DNA from: Candidatus Uhrbacteria bacterium RIFCSPLOWO2_01_FULL_47_25
Lineage (GTDB): Bacteria > Patescibacteriota > Patescibacteriia > GWA2-46-9
Length of the DNA stretch: 45,606 nucleotides
Reading direction: 5' to 3'
Assembly: GCA_001791325.1 (NCBI GenBank)
Contig: MGEK01000001.1
Span: 1 to 45,606 of the forward strand
Shown here piece after piece: positions 34,915 through 43,842 of this stretch. The translations under genes were made by a program, and so were the position numbers. Every line of letters starts with the position of its first letter. Position 1 is the first letter of the stretch. Under the pieces are notes generated by a model that made no database searches, was not told where the DNA came from, and saw only the letters and a program-made list of their open reading frames with translations.

Positions 34915-35153
34915 AGAAAGTATCCTATCACCTTTGTTCACCATGGCGCAAGAAGGTGTATGGGGTTGTAGTGAAGAGTTACGGTTAATAAGAGTTGTGG
35001 TTAAGTGGAAGAAGTTTGGAGTGGAATTGGAGTAGAAGTTGGGAGTGATCTTTAAGGTATGGTTCAAAGTTTGCGAAAAAAGAGTATGTGGATAAGTTTT
35101 AGGTGATTATGCGGCACTTGTTTAGTCCTCTTGAAGCAAGTGTTTGGTTTGTT

Positions 35154-35181
35154 TTGTTGTTTTTCATTTTTCTGGTATAAT
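35154..35181 (+). promoter_or_regulatory. Promoter of the type IV secretion-like operon
   Basis: TTGTTG (35154-35159), 16-base spacer, extended -10 TGGTATAAT (TATAAT at 35176-35181). The start is expected near 35188, about 5 bases before the ATG at 35193, so the mRNA should be nearly leaderless. A CACTTG/CAAGTG hairpin lies at about 35115-35142. Confidence 0.75.
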
Positions 35182-35192
35182 GAAGACAATTT

Positions 35193-35534
35193 ATGGCAAA
35201 TGAATCAGGGCAAAATGTTGACGCACGATTGTTGGGTTTGGGGCAAGATACAACAGGCGGCGATGAAAATATGCGCAGGCGTCAACTTGATGGCGAAAGG
35301 CAGACGATGAAACGCGCCGTCAGTTTAGTTACTGGTGGAGGTATAACTCAAACATTGGCAGGCCAAAAGAAAATGTCAGTGGATAAATTAATTCTATTAG
35401 CAACCGGAGGGACTATATCATTGGTAACCATTTTTTATATGTTCGTGGTTATCTTTACAATCTTTATTGCAACAGCAGTAGTAGTTAATATTATTTACCG
35501 TTTCGTGACAGCCGTAACGAATGTTGTTAAATAG
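35193..35534 (+). CDS. Small membrane protein of the secretion-like operon
   Basis: 113 residues, first gene after the operon promoter. The N-terminal 65 residues are polar (Gly/Asp/Gln/Arg-rich); residues about 68-105 hold one long or two short hydrophobic helices (ILLATGGTISLVTIFYMFVV, IFTIFIATAVVVNIIY). The family is not recognised. It lies 6 bases before the VirB6-like gene, so it probably belongs to the same membrane complex. Confidence 0.7.
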   Translation: MANESGQNVDARLLGLGQDTTGGDENMRRRQLDGERQTMKRAVSLVTGGGITQTLAGQKKMSVDKLILLATGGTISLVTIFYMFVVIFTIFIATAVVVNIIYRFVTAVTNVVK

Positions 35535-35540
35535 CTACGG

Positions 35541-38336
35541 GTGTTTATTATGATTAAGAATCGTCTAAATTTTTTCTGCCAGCGGCGATTTTATATTTCT
35601 TGTTTTGCGGTTCTTGTCAGTTTAGTTTGGTTCGGCATAATCACCGCCCATGCTGCTGACCCACCTGTACAGGTGGGCGGACAAGAGGTGGGTGGGTGTT
35701 CTTGGTACAACATAACTTGTTGGGTCCCTCTTTTAGTGGCAACGCTTGCCTCGGTCATTGTTTATATCCTTGGTCAATTGATAGTTGGTTTAGTTTTTAT
35801 TTTAGTTTGGATAAGTCAATATAACGGTTTTATATCGTCTCCTGTTGTAGTGCAAGGATGGAGCGTGGTACGCGATATATCTAACATGTTTTTTGTTTTA
35901 GTGCTTTTGATTATTTCTTTTGGCACTATTCTGCATGTTCAGCAGTATCAAATGAAAACTTTATTGCCGAAGGTAATACTGATGGCAATATTGGTGAATT
36001 TTAGCAAGGCCATTGCAGGGTTATTTATTGATTTTGCGCAGGTGGTAATGCTGACGTTTGTTGCCGCATATCAGGGAGTGGGCGCAGGGAATTTGTTTGA
36101 TGCTCTCAAGCTACAGAAGATACTTAGTATTAATTCCAGATCCAGTGAGACGATTCAAGGTTTATCAATTGCCGGCGCATATATTTTGGCGCTTATTTAC
36201 ACTATTGTGGCCCTAATTGTAATATTGGCATTTGTGTTGATTTTAATAGTACGAATTGTGATGTTGTGGATTCTGGTTGTGTTTTCTCCTTTGTCTTATG
36301 TTTTGTCAGTAGTTCCGGCTGGACAAAAGTACGCTCAACAATGGTGGGACATGTTCTCCAAGTATGTCATTATTGGTCCGGTGTTGGCATTTTTTTTGTG
36401 GCTTTCTTTAGCCACTCTACCAAATATTACGGAGAGTGGGCCACTCAATCCAGGCAAATCATATAGCGAACAAAGCGGCGAACAGATTAGTGATTTAACG
36501 GTTGGAGGTGTTAGTGTTATTGAGGCAGGGTCACCACAGCAAATGGTTGGCTTTATTATAAGCATAGCTATGCTCATTATGTCTCTCGTTTTTGCCCAGC
36601 AGGTGGGTGGGGCGGTGGGAAAAATCGCTGGGAACGCGTATGGGAAAATTACGAGCGGTGGGGCAAAAATGGCGCTTGCGCCGTTGCGTGGTGCTACGTG
36701 GGCCGGTGGAAAGGCGGTCAACTGGGGTGGCCGTAGGTTTGATGATTTTCAGGCTGGTTTACAAAAAAGGTTCATGAATACCAAATACGGTCAGAAGATT
36801 GCTCAGTCCAAGAGGGGCCAGAGATGGGGGCTAGGAGCGCTTGCCACGGAAGGTGTTCAAATCCGAACACTTAAGACTGCTTGGGAAGAACGCGCCAAAC
36901 GAGTCGAGCGTGATCGTTTGGGGGCGTCCGCTGGTACAGCCGAAGATATTTTAAGCCGTATAATATCTCGTGGGCAAGAACAAGAGACAGCTGGCCTGGA
37001 ACAACATAACGCTCTTGTGGCAGAGGAGCAGAAGAAAATAGCAGTGATGGGTGAAGACCAAGAGGTTTGGGTGAAGAGACTGGCAGATGTTACTGAGGAG
37101 TATGGAGACGTAGATCAGGCAACGGGGAAAAGAAAGAGACGGGTTAAGAAAGGCGATGAAAGAAGAGCTGAAGGGATACTTTTGAACCTGGTGAAAAATC
37201 ATGATTTGAACGAAATCATGAAGCATGAAGAGTTGGGTACAGCCTACAATCACGAGTATACACCAGAAACTACGGTGCAGCTGATAAAGGATTTGTTCGG
37301 TGAGGGACAAGAAAACCAAACTGTTGCTCGGGTAGCTTTCCGTGTGCAAGAGGTGGGTCTGCAGAACGATGAAGGGTTCCTGAAGGGTATTGCGAGTAAC
37401 GGCAAAACAGGGTACAAGTTGAATAACTTCTTTGGGGATGCCGTACAAGCACAAGTGTTTAAAGATCGTTTCAACAGAACCGGAAAACGAGATGAACAAG
37501 TACCCATCACAGAAAGTGAAAGAGCAACAGCAAAGAGCATAGTATTGAATGAACGAAGAACATCGCGCGAACAGCAGCTTGAAGAAGTTAAAAATGTTGA
37601 ATCCCGTGAACTTTACCACGTTGATTATGCGCAAACCACTCAAGCGCAGCAAGCGGTAGTTAATGAAAGTGTAGCTAAGCGGTGGGGTGGTACGAGTGAT
37701 GATGATATTGAAAAATTAATTAAAAAAGAACAGCAAGCAAACTACGCGGCAGTTTACATTGCAAAGCGTAGTTTCCGAAGCGTTGCTCAACAGGCGCGGT
37801 TCCAAGACTTTATGCCCGAGTTTGCCGATGGAGACGGTAATAGGATTGCTGGTCAATTTGGAGATCAAGGGGCGGCAATCTTTAAGGCCTCTGGTGCCGC
37901 ACTTGCTACGCAGTGGGGAGCCATGAACGAAGAAACAAGAAAATATTTGCAGGCGAATATTGATCAATTTGTAAAGTACTTTGAAAATTTCGGTGCAAAT
38001 ATGAAAAAAGAAGAGAAAGAAAGCTTTGCGATGTTGCTCACGTCCATTGCTAGAGGGAAAGCTATAACAAGCGCCGTCGATATAGGTACAATGGATGATC
38101 TTAATGCCGCGATCAAGGCAAACACACCAGGTAGGGTAGAACTAATTAACAAGGTAAACGCAAACCGTAGAACGAAAGGTTTGGAAGTTATTGATGTCCT
38201 TCCGACGGGGTATGAAGCCACGAATAGCGCTTTGTTTAATTCAGTCAGACCACCGCCCAGACCGACTGCTCCCAGTAGTCCAGGCACCGGTGGAACACCT
38301 TCTGGTGGAGGTGGTGGCTCAGTTGGATCGCCATAG
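35541..38336 (+). CDS. VirB6/TrbL-like polytopic membrane protein
   Basis: 931 residues from GTG 35541; an ATG at 35550 is an equally good start. The N-terminus is a signal-like helix (ISCFAVLVSLVWFGIITAHA). About six to seven further helices occupy residues 60-365, including WVPLLVATLASVIVYILGQL, ISNMFFVLVLLIISFGTI, the LILIVRIVMLWILVVFSPLSY segment (given here as IVRIVMLWILVVFSPLSY) and FIISIAMLIMSLVFAQQVGG. This matches the VirB6-like core found with PrgI and VirB4 in this lineage; VirB6 forms part of the channel of type IV secretion systems. Residues about 385-900 are a long charged, Glu/Gln/Lys-rich cytoplasmic domain, and the end is Pro/Gly-rich. An 18-bp palindrome encodes PPVQVGG just after the signal. 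Confidence 0.82.
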   Translation: MFIMIKNRLNFFCQRRFYISCFAVLVSLVWFGIITAHAADPPVQVGGQEVGGCSWYNITCWVPLLVATLASVIVYILGQLIVGLVFILVWISQYNGFISSPVVVQGWSVVRDISNMFFVLVLLIISFGTILHVQQYQMKTLLPKVILMAILVNFSKAIAGLFIDFAQVVMLTFVAAYQGVGAGNLFDALKLQKILSINSRSSETIQGLSIAGAYILALIYTIVALIVILAFVLILIVRIVMLWILVVFSPLSYVLSVVPAGQKYAQQWWDMFSKYVIIGPVLAFFLWLSLATLPNITESGPLNPGKSYSEQSGEQISDLTVGGVSVIEAGSPQQMVGFIISIAMLIMSLVFAQQVGGAVGKIAGNAYGKITSGGAKMALAPLRGATWAGGKAVNWGGRRFDDFQAGLQKRFMNTKYGQKIAQSKRGQRWGLGALATEGVQIRTLKTAWEERAKRVERDRLGASAGTAEDILSRIISRGQEQETAGLEQHNALVAEEQKKIAVMGEDQEVWVKRLADVTEEYGDVDQATGKRKRRVKKGDERRAEGILLNLVKNHDLNEIMKHEELGTAYNHEYTPETTVQLIKDLFGEGQENQTVARVAFRVQEVGLQNDEGFLKGIASNGKTGYKLNNFFGDAVQAQVFKDRFNRTGKRDEQVPITESERATAKSIVLNERRTSREQQLEEVKNVESRELYHVDYAQTTQAQQAVVNESVAKRWGGTSDDDIEKLIKKEQQANYAAVYIAKRSFRSVAQQARFQDFMPEFADGDGNRIAGQFGDQGAAIFKASGAALATQWGAMNEETRKYLQANIDQFVKYFENFGANMKKEEKESFAMLLTSIARGKAITSAVDIGTMDDLNAAIKANTPGRVELINKVNANRRTKGLEVIDVLPTGYEATNSALFNSVRPPPRPTAPSSPGTGGTPSGGGGGSVGSP
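35660..35677. repeat. In-frame palindrome in the VirB6-like gene
   Basis: CCCACCTGTACAGGTGGG, perfect over 18 bp, encoding PPVQVG directly after the signal-like helix. The spot is a flexible linker, like the insertion points in leuS and comFC. Confidence 0.7.
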
Positions 38337-38416
38337 CAGGCACCTTATTGGATCAGTAGGGAAACCGAATGAATCAGCTATAAGTCAATAAGTTTCGATT
38401 AGTTTGAACGAATTAT

Positions 38417-40519
38417 ATGCCCACAACCGACATCATGAATTACATTATTAAGCTTGGGGATAAATCTCTTAAGATTTTTGAGCTTGAGGCGTTGGTGGAA
38501 GAATGCGTCGATGGATTTGATCTTCGGAAAGCCAAGGAATTAGCCAAGCAACTTGCGTCCGTGACGCAGGGGTTGTCATTAGATGTAAGGCCACAAGTGC
38601 AAGGCATGATTGCTCGATTGAAGATATTGGCTCTTCCTTTGTACTATGATCGAGAAGATGTCTTAACCCCATTTCGGGTTGGTCTCGGCCCAGCGCTCCA
38701 TCATGAAACGCCATATGTCATTCAGCGACTTCAAGCGAAGTTCCTTGATTTTGATATTGTTGATCGCGATCAGTGGCGCCAGGATATTGTAACTACTCTT
38801 CATCAAAATAGCGATGTCGTTACGTCGCATGGGCCAGCCGGGACACCCAATGCGGTCGGCACTATTTCGACGTGGTTGATGGATTACGATCGCGCGGAGG
38901 GTAGTGGTATTATTGAAGATGTTAAAATTTCAGGATACCTCTTTCGATCCAAATCAACAACAATGTTGTCGCCCGACGATCGGCAAGCACTAGTGCGATT
39001 GATTCAGCTTTATGAATATTTGAAGCTATCATCAGCCACTTCACTTGGCATTGAAGAATCTTTAGATTTTGAGAAAGACGGTGTGATCTATGATTTAAAT
39101 CGTGGTCATCCGATTCCCATTCTTGATTTGCGAACAGCAACCTCCGATTTAACTAAACTCGTCACACCGGCTGTTACCCCTATTGTTCACAAGACTTCGT
39201 CGACCGTTTCGCCACCATCTTCGCCACCACCACCCAAAATAGAGGCAACATCACCTTTGCCACCTGTTCCGCCCGCGTTCAAAACGCCGACAGTGCCTCC
39301 GCCGCTACCACAACCGGCCGTTGGCGTAGGCAAGGCCGACGTCCACCCTGCTCCGCCGCCAAAAATTTCGCCTCCGCCCACACTAGCGCCAGTTTCTCCC
39401 TTACCTCCGCCGCCCAAATTATCCACGTTGCCAGCCGCCGCACCGCCTAAACAACCTTCAGTCATTTTGCCTCAATTGCTAGCCAAAGAATTGCCTGCGC
39501 CGTCAGCTAAACAAATATCTTCATTGCCCCAAGAGTTTAGCAAGAAGCCATCCACGGCGCCAAGCGCGCCATCTGGCATCGTTGTTGATAAAGTAGAGGA
39601 ATTGACAAAAAAAGTGATGCGCGAAATAAGCGTGCCCAATCTTGACCCCGAACAAAAGACAAGGCTGGAGAATGTTATACGATTGCGTTTGCGGGAAGTT
39701 CGTGACACGGTTGATACGCGCGATGCGTTGCTGAAGAGACGCGTTGAGGGCGGGGTTGAACTCTCTGATCAAATGGCTGATGAAGTTATCACTGTAATTA
39801 TGAAATATTTGCCAGAAGCGCACCGTCCGTTTAGTGGGGTGGTGGCGGCTATTGCGGAGAGTGATGGCTTAACGCCGCCATTACCTCCTCAAGATTTAGA
39901 ATTAGAAAAAGCAAAACAAACAATACCAAAAGCGTTCCAGTCAGTGATGTCAAAAGATACTACTCTAACACCAGTCGCTTCTTCAGGCTCGCCGTCCGCT
40001 GTAAAAACCGTTGAGGCTGATTTAAAGTCCGCCGCACCAGAGCCGCTCCCGTCTCCTCCGCCACTAGTTGATAGTTCCAAGGCGCCGGGCATTGTCCCAA
40101 TGAGTTCTGAACAAAAAATTTTTGAGACGCCGCCGCCAACACCGGTCGGACAAACGCGCAAACCGGCCATGATTGATGTCCGCTCCAAGCCGCCGGTAGT
40201 CGGGCCAATTGATGAATTGCGACTATTTACCTTAGCCGATTTTCGTCGTTTGGACGCCGATCCTCGTCGCGCTACTTCGCGACTGCATGAAAAAATTAAA
40301 CTTCTTGAGGAAGAATCGTACGTTAAAATGGTTGAAGGCATTAGGGCTTGGCGCTTGAGCCCCTTGAATCAGCTTTATCTTTCTATTGGGCACGAGAGTC
40401 TGGAAGCTGGTAAAAATGTTGCCGATGCCATTCGTGAACGACGTGAAGCCGGTAAGGTCGCCCTCACTGAAGAGGAATTTGGGGCTCTGTTGGATTTGAA
40501 TAAACAATTGAGATTTTAG
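38417..40519 (+). CDS. Pro-rich cytoplasmic protein of the secretion-like operon
   Basis: 700 residues without signal peptide or membrane helices; the ATG at 38435 (MNYIIKLGDKSLKIFELE) is an alternative start. Residues 1-240 form a helical domain. Residues about 255-390 are Pro-rich (runs such as SPPSSPPPPKIEA and PPPKISPPPTLAPV), probably an extended linker. Residues about 395-480 form a helical domain (VEELTKKVMREISVPNLDPE, RLRLREVRDTVDTRDALLKR), then a second Pro-rich linker, and a C-terminal helical domain (about 600-700, LFTLADFRRLDADPRRATSR). I do not recognise the family. It lies between the VirB6-like and PrgI genes, so a cytoplasmic regulator or scaffold for the machine is plausible. 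Confidence 0.7.
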   Translation: MPTTDIMNYIIKLGDKSLKIFELEALVEECVDGFDLRKAKELAKQLASVTQGLSLDVRPQVQGMIARLKILALPLYYDREDVLTPFRVGLGPALHHETPYVIQRLQAKFLDFDIVDRDQWRQDIVTTLHQNSDVVTSHGPAGTPNAVGTISTWLMDYDRAEGSGIIEDVKISGYLFRSKSTTMLSPDDRQALVRLIQLYEYLKLSSATSLGIEESLDFEKDGVIYDLNRGHPIPILDLRTATSDLTKLVTPAVTPIVHKTSSTVSPPSSPPPPKIEATSPLPPVPPAFKTPTVPPPLPQPAVGVGKADVHPAPPPKISPPPTLAPVSPLPPPPKLSTLPAAAPPKQPSVILPQLLAKELPAPSAKQISSLPQEFSKKPSTAPSAPSGIVVDKVEELTKKVMREISVPNLDPEQKTRLENVIRLRLREVRDTVDTRDALLKRRVEGGVELSDQMADEVITVIMKYLPEAHRPFSGVVAAIAESDGLTPPLPPQDLELEKAKQTIPKAFQSVMSKDTTLTPVASSGSPSAVKTVEADLKSAAPEPLPSPPPLVDSSKAPGIVPMSSEQKIFETPPPTPVGQTRKPAMIDVRSKPPVVGPIDELRLFTLADFRRLDADPRRATSRLHEKIKLLEEESYVKMVEGIRAWRLSPLNQLYLSIGHESLEAGKNVADAIRERREAGKVALTEEEFGALLDLNKQLRF

Positions 40520-40544
40520 TCCGAGAATATTGAATATAGAATTT

Positions 40545-40624
40545 AGAATATAGAATCAAGTTTATGAAAATCGTCACCAGTCAACAATCATCCCCCATAT
40601 TCCATATTCCATATTCTATATTCT
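40545..40624. repeat. AGAATATAGAAT inverted repeat before the PrgI gene
   Basis: Arms 40545-40556 and 40613-40624 are perfect 12-bp complements within a larger set of GAATAT/ATATTC repeats. The same text recurs directly before the VirB4 gene (41779-41806). It ends 9 bases before the PrgI start codon. Confidence 0.7.
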
Positions 40625-40633
40625 TTCAATGAT

Positions 40634-41068
40634 ATGCAGCAATTCGTCGTTCCACAATTTATTGACATAGAAGATAAAATCATTGGGCCAATTACCACCC
40701 GACAGTTTATTATTACACTGGTGACCGGTTTTTTTATTTTTTTAAGCTATCGCTTCAGTGACTTCAGCTTGTTTATCGTTTTAACTGTTATTTGGTCGCT
40801 TATCGGAGGATCTTTGGCGTTTATAAGAGTTAATGGTCGACCATTTCATTTCTTTTTGCTAAATTTAGTACAAACATTGCGTCGACCTCGCCTGCGCATA
40901 TGGAATAAGCGTTTAACAACCATTGAAGTTAGCAGTGAAATGAAAATGACTACGGCAAGCGTGGCGCATACTCCAGTAGTTTCGGCGAGAACACCGCCGC
41001 CTTCTTCACGCCTTTCCGAACTATCTTTAGTTGTTGATACGGGAGGAGTTTACCGCGGGGAATCATAA
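40634..41068 (+). CDS. PrgI family membrane protein
   Basis: 144 residues. PrgI family proteins are small bitopic or two-helix membrane proteins encoded next to VirB4/TraC in type IV secretion clusters; they correspond to VirB3. Here MQQFVVPQFIDIEDKIIGPI leads into two helices (about 25-42, QFIITLVTGFFIFL, and about 45-68, LFIVLTVIWSLIGGSLAFI), followed by INGRPFHFFLLN-type sequence (VNGRPFHFFLLN) and a polar Ser/Thr-rich tail. The order PrgI, TraC N-domain, VirB4 is the usual one. Confidence 0.88.
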   Translation: MQQFVVPQFIDIEDKIIGPITTRQFIITLVTGFFIFLSYRFSDFSLFIVLTVIWSLIGGSLAFIRVNGRPFHFFLLNLVQTLRRPRLRIWNKRLTTIEVSSEMKMTTASVAHTPVVSARTPPPSSRLSELSLVVDTGGVYRGES

Positions 41069-41097
41069 CCGTTTTTATTCAATAAATTATATATATT

Positions 41098-41775
41098 GTG
41101 GCTCGTAAAGCAACTTCATCAACCAAGAGTACCCAAAGGTTTTTAGAGATAGCTGAAATCAGGGAAGATGTCGTCGTTTTGAAAGACGGCACCTTGCGCG
41201 TTGTCTTGCTTGTTTCTTCAATAAACTTTGCCTTAAAGTCAGATGACGAGCAAACCGCCATTATTCAAGGTTATATGAGTTTTTTGAATTCCCTTGATTT
41301 TCCATTACAAATAATTATTCAATCTCGCAAACTCAATATAGCGAATTATTTGAATAAACTCGGCGGACTGGAAAAAGAGCAAACTAACGATCTATTAAAA
41401 ATGCAAACGGCGGAGTATCGGCAGTACATTAGCGAACTGGTAGAATTAGGCGAGATTATGAATAAAAGATTCTATGTTGTTGTGCCCTATGATCCGTTGT
41501 CAGACAGGCAGAAAGGATTTTTTAAACGTTTTCAAGAGGCCCTGCGGCCAACCATTGTTGTAAAATTGAGCCAGGAGAGATTTCGTCGTCATCGCCACGA
41601 ATTGATGCAGCGGGTGGAACATGTTATTTCCGGCTTGAATTCAATGAGTCTGGAGGTGGCGGTGTTGGATACGCAAAGTTTAATAGAGTTGTACTACAAT
41701 ACTTATAATCCTGAATTAGCCGGCCTTACTCCGTTGGTTGATATGGATAAATTGCAAGTGGAGGGGGCAAGTTGA
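41098..41775 (+). CDS. TraC/VirB4 N-terminal-domain-like protein
   Basis: 225 residues from GTG 41098. It starts near a family-typical core, FLEIAEIREDVVVLKDGTLRVVLLVSS (shown here in part as IREDVVVLKDGTLRVVLLV), then EQTAIIQGYMSFLNSLDFPL, IIIQSRKLNI, and RFYVVVPYDPL. This is the N-terminal domain normally fused to the VirB4/TraC ATPase, here a separate gene directly upstream of the ATPase gene. No Walker motifs. It probably contacts the membrane part (PrgI/VirB6-like). Confidence 0.85.
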   Translation: MARKATSSTKSTQRFLEIAEIREDVVVLKDGTLRVVLLVSSINFALKSDDEQTAIIQGYMSFLNSLDFPLQIIIQSRKLNIANYLNKLGGLEKEQTNDLLKMQTAEYRQYISELVELGEIMNKRFYVVVPYDPLSDRQKGFFKRFQEALRPTIVVKLSQERFRRHRHELMQRVEHVISGLNSMSLEVAVLDTQSLIELYYNTYNPELAGLTPLVDMDKLQVEGAS

Positions 41776-41821
41776 TTGAGAATTTAGAATATGGAATATA
41801 GAATAAAGATTGGAGCCCAAA

Positions 41822-43708
41822 ATGTTTAAACCGGAAAAAATTAAGAAAGAAATGGTTGCCGCGGAGACGCCGAAAACCGCCGTAGCGCCAGTTACAACCG
41901 CCGAAGAGCGGCAGACTATTGAAGAGGCGAAAATCTATCGTCGGGGTGTCGTTAGCCTGCGTGATATTGTTGCTCCCACGGCGCTGGAGGTGGAATCTTC
42001 ATTAATTCGGCTTAATGACCGTTATGTACGGACGATTTTTGTGACTGATTATCCGCGCTATATCAGCGTGGGCTGGTTCGCGCCGATTATTAATTTTAAT
42101 GCCGCCTTGGATATTTCCCTTTATACTTATCCGGTGCGCGCGGAAATTATTTTAAAACAGCTGCGCAACAAGGTGGGCGCGCTGGAAGCTCAAATTATCG
42201 CCGAGCACGACAAGGGCGCGCCGCGCGACCCCATTAAGGAAACGGCCTTAAAAGATATTGAGCGACTGCGTGACGATTTGACGCAGGGCATTGAAAAATT
42301 TTTTCAGTTTGCCCTGTATATCAGCGTTTACGCCAATACCAAAGAAGAGCTTGATCGTTTAACGGATGATATTATCGCTTTGCTGGGAACAAAACTCGTT
42401 TACGCCCGTAAGGTTCTTTATCAGGCTGAACAGGGTTTTACTTCAACCGTGCCTCTTGGCAATGACGAACTGCAGATTACTTTCAATATGAATACCTCGC
42501 CGATATCGTCGGCCTTTCCCTTTGTATCGTCTGAATTAACGTCCGACAACGGCATTTTGTACGGTATTAATCGGCACAACAACAGCTTGATTCTTTTTGA
42601 CCGATTTTCTTTGATGAACGCCAATACGGTGGTGTTTGCCACGGCCGGCGCCGGCAAGAGTTACGCTATTAAATTAGAAGTGTTGCGCTCCCTCATGATG
42701 GGCGTGGATATAATTATTATTGATCCAGAAAAAGAATATCGGCATTTATGCGAAGCGGTGGGAGGAACCTACCTCAACATCTCTTTGAGTTCGGATACTA
42801 AAGTGAATCCGTTTGATTTGCCAAAGTCTACGGGCCAAGACGTGCAAACCGGGGACATTATCAGGAGCGCCGTCATTACCTTAAAGGGGTTACTGCGGAT
42901 CATGCTTGGGCAATTTACTCACGAGGAAGATTCGTTGATGGATCGGGCGCTCTTGGAAACCTATGCCAAGAAAGATATTACGCCGGACGCGGATCTTTCA
43001 AAAGCAGAACCGCCGGTGATGCAGGATCTTGAGGAGGTGCTCAAGGGGATTGAAGGGACCAAGGATTTGGTTGCCAGATTGCAGAAATATACCAACGGCA
43101 CTTTTGCCGGGCTACTTAACAACCCCACCAATGTTACCATGGACAATCAATTGATGGTTTTTTCTGTGCGTGATCTGGAGGACGAACTCCGCCCCATTGC
43201 CATTTATACGATTATTAACTATATCTGGAATATTGTTCGTTCCGAGGTAAAGAAGCGTATTTTAGTAATTGATGAGGCCTGGTGGCTGATGCAGCACGAA
43301 GACAGCGCTAAATTCATTTTTGCTTTAGTGAAGCGTTGTCGAAAGTATTATCTGGGCATTACCACCATCACTCAAGACGTTAATGACTTTTTGACTTCGC
43401 CGTATGGACAGGCTGTGGTAAACAACTCTTCAATGCAGCTGCTTTTAAAGCAGTCCCCGGCGGCCATTGATTTGGTGCAAAAAACTTTTCTTTTAACAGA
43501 AGGTGAGAAATATTTGCTTCTGGAGGGTGGAGTGGGAGAAGGAATTTTCTTTGCCGGACCAAAGCACGCCGCTATTAAGGTGGTTGCTTCTTATACCGAA
43601 GATCAGTTAATTACCACTGACCCCCGCCAGTTGTTAGAGATTGAGGCGGCCAAAAAAGAATTTGCCGCCGCCGAGGCTAAGGCAAAAGATTTGCCGCTGG
43701 CAGGATAG
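41822..43708 (+). CDS. VirB4-like secretion ATPase
   Basis: 628 residues from the ATG at 41822, preferred over a TTG at 41810 because GGAG lies 6 bases upstream. VirB4 ATPases power type IV secretion or pilus assembly. Visible: N-terminal YRRGVVSLRDIVAP, RYISVGWFAP, then Walker A TAGAGKSYAIK (near residue 275), DPEKEYRHLCEAVGG, KVNPFDLP, Walker B KRILVIDEAWWLM, and the conserved C-terminal TTITQDVNDFL, LLLKQSPAAID and LLEGGVGEGIFFAG. All ATPase motifs look intact. The TraC-like gene just upstream supplies the usual N-terminal partner. An AT-rich GAATATAGAAT repeat lies before the start. Confidence 0.93.
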   Translation: MFKPEKIKKEMVAAETPKTAVAPVTTAEERQTIEEAKIYRRGVVSLRDIVAPTALEVESSLIRLNDRYVRTIFVTDYPRYISVGWFAPIINFNAALDISLYTYPVRAEIILKQLRNKVGALEAQIIAEHDKGAPRDPIKETALKDIERLRDDLTQGIEKFFQFALYISVYANTKEELDRLTDDIIALLGTKLVYARKVLYQAEQGFTSTVPLGNDELQITFNMNTSPISSAFPFVSSELTSDNGILYGINRHNNSLILFDRFSLMNANTVVFATAGAGKSYAIKLEVLRSLMMGVDIIIIDPEKEYRHLCEAVGGTYLNISLSSDTKVNPFDLPKSTGQDVQTGDIIRSAVITLKGLLRIMLGQFTHEEDSLMDRALLETYAKKDITPDADLSKAEPPVMQDLEEVLKGIEGTKDLVARLQKYTNGTFAGLLNNPTNVTMDNQLMVFSVRDLEDELRPIAIYTIINYIWNIVRSEVKKRILVIDEAWWLMQHEDSAKFIFALVKRCRKYYLGITTITQDVNDFLTSPYGQAVVNNSSMQLLLKQSPAAIDLVQKTFLLTEGEKYLLLEGGVGEGIFFAGPKHAAIKVVASYTEDQLITTDPRQLLEIEAAKKEFAAAEAKAKDLPLAG

Positions 43709-43837
43709 CCCCCACCACTAGCCGGGCACATATTGCCGAAACTAACGATATTAAAGTTATTGTCAAACTTTTATGAGATTAATCCATAACGAACAACTAA
43801 CTAAACTCTTGGGTCTAGTGCCCGACTAGTGTGGGGG
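43709..43837. repeat. Long imperfect inverted repeat before the anchored protein gene
   Basis: CCCCCACCACTAGCCGGGCA (43709-43728, arm to 43729) pairs with GTGCCCGACTAGTGTGGGGG (43818-43837) with one mismatch and one bulge, loop 88 bases. The right arm ends 5 bases before the ATG at 43843 and supplies the GGGGGTAGG in the ribosome-site position. Its TAGTGTGGGGG end matches the repeat at 3120-3178. Confidence 0.7.
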
Positions 43838-43842
43838 TAGGT

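Noticed and set aside
34915-35067. N-terminal extension of the second PaaX-like protein
   Set aside because: The added residues are Thr/Asn/Pro low-complexity from a C-poor stretch of DNA, with no homology features.
36951-37652. A 233-residue frame on the minus strand
   Set aside because: It lies wholly antisense to the charged domain of the VirB6-like gene, has no family features and reflects codon use of the sense strand.
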